Below are positions 32,542-33,743 of a stretch of 33,743 nucleotides of DNA, in pieces (positions within the stretch are counted from its first letter, which is position 1; every line of letters begins with the position of its first letter). The notes beneath the pieces were generated by a model. The model did not search any database. It worked only from the letters and a program-made list of their open reading frames with translations, and was not told the DNA's origin. The stretch is taken from contig CAYVMN010000017.1 of assembly GCA_964452575.1 (NCBI GenBank), positions 1 through 33,743 on the forward strand. Direction: 5' to 3'. Source of the stretch: CAYVMN01 sp964452575 (GTDB lineage Bacteria; Desulfobacterota; DSM-4660; Desulfatiglandales; Desulfatiglandaceae). A program made the position numbers and the translations under genes.

Positions 32542-32961
32542 ATGAAAGAGAGGACGTTGGGGATCATCAAGCCGGATGGAGTTGCCAGGGGTTTGATCGG
32601 AGCAGTTGTGAAACGCATTGAAGAAGAAGGGCTAAAGATAGTGGGCATGAAATTGATCAGGATGAAAAAAAAAGACGCCGAAGGATTTTATAAGGTCCAC
32701 GCAGGTAAACCCTTTTACGAGAGTGTCACAGATTTTATGTCTTCCGGTGCCTGTATGGTAATGGCCTTGGAGGGTGAAGATGCAATAAGGAGGTATCGAA
32801 ACCTAATGGGGGCCACCAACTACAAAGAGGCAGCGGAAGGGACTATCAGGCGCGAATTCGCAACTGATATCGAAAAAAATGTGGTCCACGGATCAGACAG
32901 CAGGGAAAACGCGGAGTTTGAAATAAGCTATTTCTTTAATAACTTGGAGATCATAGGGTAG
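32542..32961 (+). CDS. ndk: nucleoside diphosphate kinase
   Basis: Nucleoside diphosphate kinase, transferring the gamma-phosphate of ATP to NDPs through a phospho-histidine; cytoplasmic. The start ATG 32542 gives 139 aa, the standard length, with GGGAGGG upstream; the frame remains open upstream but without homology. Motifs: TLGIIKPDGVARGLIG at the N-terminus, GPMV-like region as GACMVMALEGEDAI, RREFATDI, and the active-site NVVHGSDS containing the catalytic His. Convergent with the small membrane protein gene; divergent from the YkgJ pair. Confidence 0.96.
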   Translation: MKERTLGIIKPDGVARGLIGAVVKRIEEEGLKIVGMKLIRMKKKDAEGFYKVHAGKPFYESVTDFMSSGACMVMALEGEDAIRRYRNLMGATNYKEAAEGTIRREFATDIEKNVVHGSDSRENAEFEISYFFNNLEIIG

Positions 32962-32987
32962 GTCTAAGAGACGCCATACATGGATTT

Positions 32988-33016
32988 CGTCTCCGGTCCC
33001 CTAAAGGCCGGAGACG
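32988..33016. terminator. hairpin between convergent ndk and the small membrane protein gene
   Basis: CGTCTCCGG pairs perfectly with CCGGAGACG around an 11-nt loop. No long T run follows on either strand, so it is at best a weak bidirectional terminator. Confidence 0.45.
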
Positions 33017-33034
33017 ATAAAGGGCAAGTGTAAT

Positions 33035-33319
33035 CTAGCTTTCAGATTCTTTCTCTTCCCCCTTCTCTTTCTTAAGTTCTTTGATTTCTTCCTTTAGGGT
33101 TTCAACTTCGCTCTTGAGATTACTGGTCGTGTCATCAAAGCTATCTGCCCTTTTCTTGTCCCTGATCTCTTCGACTCCCAAATAAACGGCCAAGGCCCCC
33201 CCAAGGATCAACATTGCAGGAACCGCTGCCAAAAGGGCCTTTAGAAAATACCCCCACCAGATGATGATTCCGATGACTCCCAAAATCAACGCCGCCAACC
33301 CGCCTGCTAACGCTGCCAT
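33035..33319 (-). CDS. small two-helix membrane protein with charged coiled-coil tail
   Basis: 94 aa, function unknown. Two hydrophobic helices occupy about residues 5-24 and 27-48 (LAALILGVIGIIIWWGYF; ALLAAVPAMLILGGALAVYLG). After a short basic linker the last 35 residues form a Lys/Glu-rich heptad pattern (LKSEVETLKEEIKELKK), predicting a coiled coil in the cytoplasm. The ribosome-binding site AAGGAGG precedes the ATG by 7 nt. The protein might oligomerise through the tail at the inner membrane; that is inference. Confidence 0.75.
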   Translation of the reverse strand: MAALAGGLAALILGVIGIIIWWGYFLKALLAAVPAMLILGGALAVYLGVEEIRDKKRADSFDDTTSNLKSEVETLKEEIKELKKEKGEEKESES

Positions 33320-33633
33320 TCTTCTACCTCCTTAAAGCCTCTGGATTTTATTAGCCTTTTATATTCACAGCTTATTTTGGGCTTTCTGATAACACAAATG
33401 TGGACAGTATTCAAGCATTTTGTGAAAAAATGCTGTAAAAATTGGATCTATCCCCATAATGACAGGTGTCTGCTGCTGGATTAATCGGGATTTATGCCTT
33501 AATTAAGGGCTGTCAATCCGTGTGGTTGGTGGGAAAGTTGATGAAAAATTAAGTAATATAAAGAAATATGGAGATTATAGAAGATTTACGAAACTATTTA
33601 TACATATTTAACAGTAAACCTAAAATTCTAACA
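33320..33633. other. non-coding region upstream of the tRNA
   Basis: No reading frame of note. The second half (from about 33535) is strongly A/T-rich compared with the rest of the window. Part of this lies just before the tRNA promoter and may serve as an UP element. Confidence 0.5.
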
Positions 33634-33662
33634 TTGAAATAGATTCTTATTGGAACTAGAAT
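33634..33662 (+). promoter_or_regulatory. sigma-70-type promoter of tRNA-Thr, with palindrome over the -10
   Basis: TTGAAA is followed after 17 nt by TAGAAT, so transcription would start near 33669, 20 nt before the tRNA. The -10 lies inside a perfect palindrome, AACTAGAA-T-TTCTAGTT (33654-33670). Confidence 0.65.
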
Positions 33663-33688
33663 TTCTAGTTTGGCTTAAGCTTTCACCT

Positions 33689-33743
33689 GCCAGCGTAGCT
33701 CAGATGGCAGAGCAACTGATTTGTAATCAGTGGGTCGGGGGTT
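33689..33743 (+). tRNA. tRNA-Thr (anticodon TGT), cut by the window end
   Basis: The sequence begins GCCAGCG (acceptor 5' strand), TA, then GCTC/GAGC D-stem. The anticodon stem is ACTGA/TCAGT with loop TTTGTAA, giving anticodon TGT for Thr (ACA codon). A 5-nt variable region GGGTC and the T-stem start GGGGG follow before the window ends, so the T-loop and acceptor 3' strand are missing. Confidence 0.93.

Noticed and set aside
33535..33688. A/T-rich stretch before tRNA-Thr as the edge of a genomic island
   Set aside because: tRNA genes are common integration sites, but no integrase, direct repeat or foreign gene is visible in the window, and integration would normally be at the 3' end, which is outside it.

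Overview
The window reads as chromosome from a Gram-negative dissimilatory sulfate reducer, most likely Desulfobacterota (deltaproteobacterial type). The sulfate-activation and reduction genes sat, aprB, aprA, qmoA and qmoB are complete and clustered. An LPS heptose kinase, a YajG-like lipoprotein and a DUF4416 gene argue for an outer membrane and against a Gram-positive sulfate reducer. No phage, IS element or CRISPR array was found. The taxonomic call is inference from gene content.

Left part (1-4414, minus strand): an apparent operon hldA - DUF4416 - yicC - remA-like - gmk - rlmB, with overlapping or nearly abutting genes from DUF4416 onward and a probable intrinsic terminator at 43-63. 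Next comes trkA-trkH (potassium uptake, plus strand, 1-nt overlap). It converges on a minus-strand cluster of AMMECR1 protein (amrA-like), a 700-aa spermidine-synthase-like membrane protein, and an AmmeMemoRadiSam-type radical SAM enzyme (amrS-like). All three carry N-terminal export or membrane signals, and no Memo (AmrB) gene is nearby.

Middle part (11.7-19.7 kb): housekeeping genes nth and xth (base-excision repair), a lipoprotein, rimO, a long-chain polyprenyl diphosphate synthase (quinone side chain), a MoeA-like molybdopterin-binding protein with a Cys-rich tail, and an RNase Z-like MBL-fold hydrolase. Two longer non-coding stretches (11.68-12.26 kb and 13.97-14.62 kb) hold hairpins and a possible decayed gene.

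Core (19.66-29.8 kb): a roughly 700-nt regulatory region leads into sat. It carries a strong sigma-70-like promoter and an 11/12 match to the TTGTGA-N6-TCACAA (CRP/FNR/HcpR-type) palindrome at the predicted transcription start. sat ends in a strong intrinsic terminator. aprBA follows and ends in a second hairpin terminator, and then comes a third unit: qmoA - qmoB - hdrC - hdrB - small zinc-ribbon protein. The membrane cytochrome subunit QmoC, usual in Gram-negative sulfate reducers, is absent. Separate soluble HdrC- and HdrB-type genes take its place, an arrangement best known from Gram-positive sulfate reducers. Together these genes activate sulfate to APS (Sat), reduce APS to sulfite (AprAB) and would supply AprAB with electrons through QmoAB-HdrCB.

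Right part (29.99-33.74 kb): a SEC-C zinc-motif protein with an HQLAH motif, two tandem paralogous YkgJ-type cysteine-cluster proteins (both 260 aa), ndk, a small two-helix membrane protein with a charged coiled-coil tail, and a tRNA-Thr(TGT) cut by the window end, with its own promoter.
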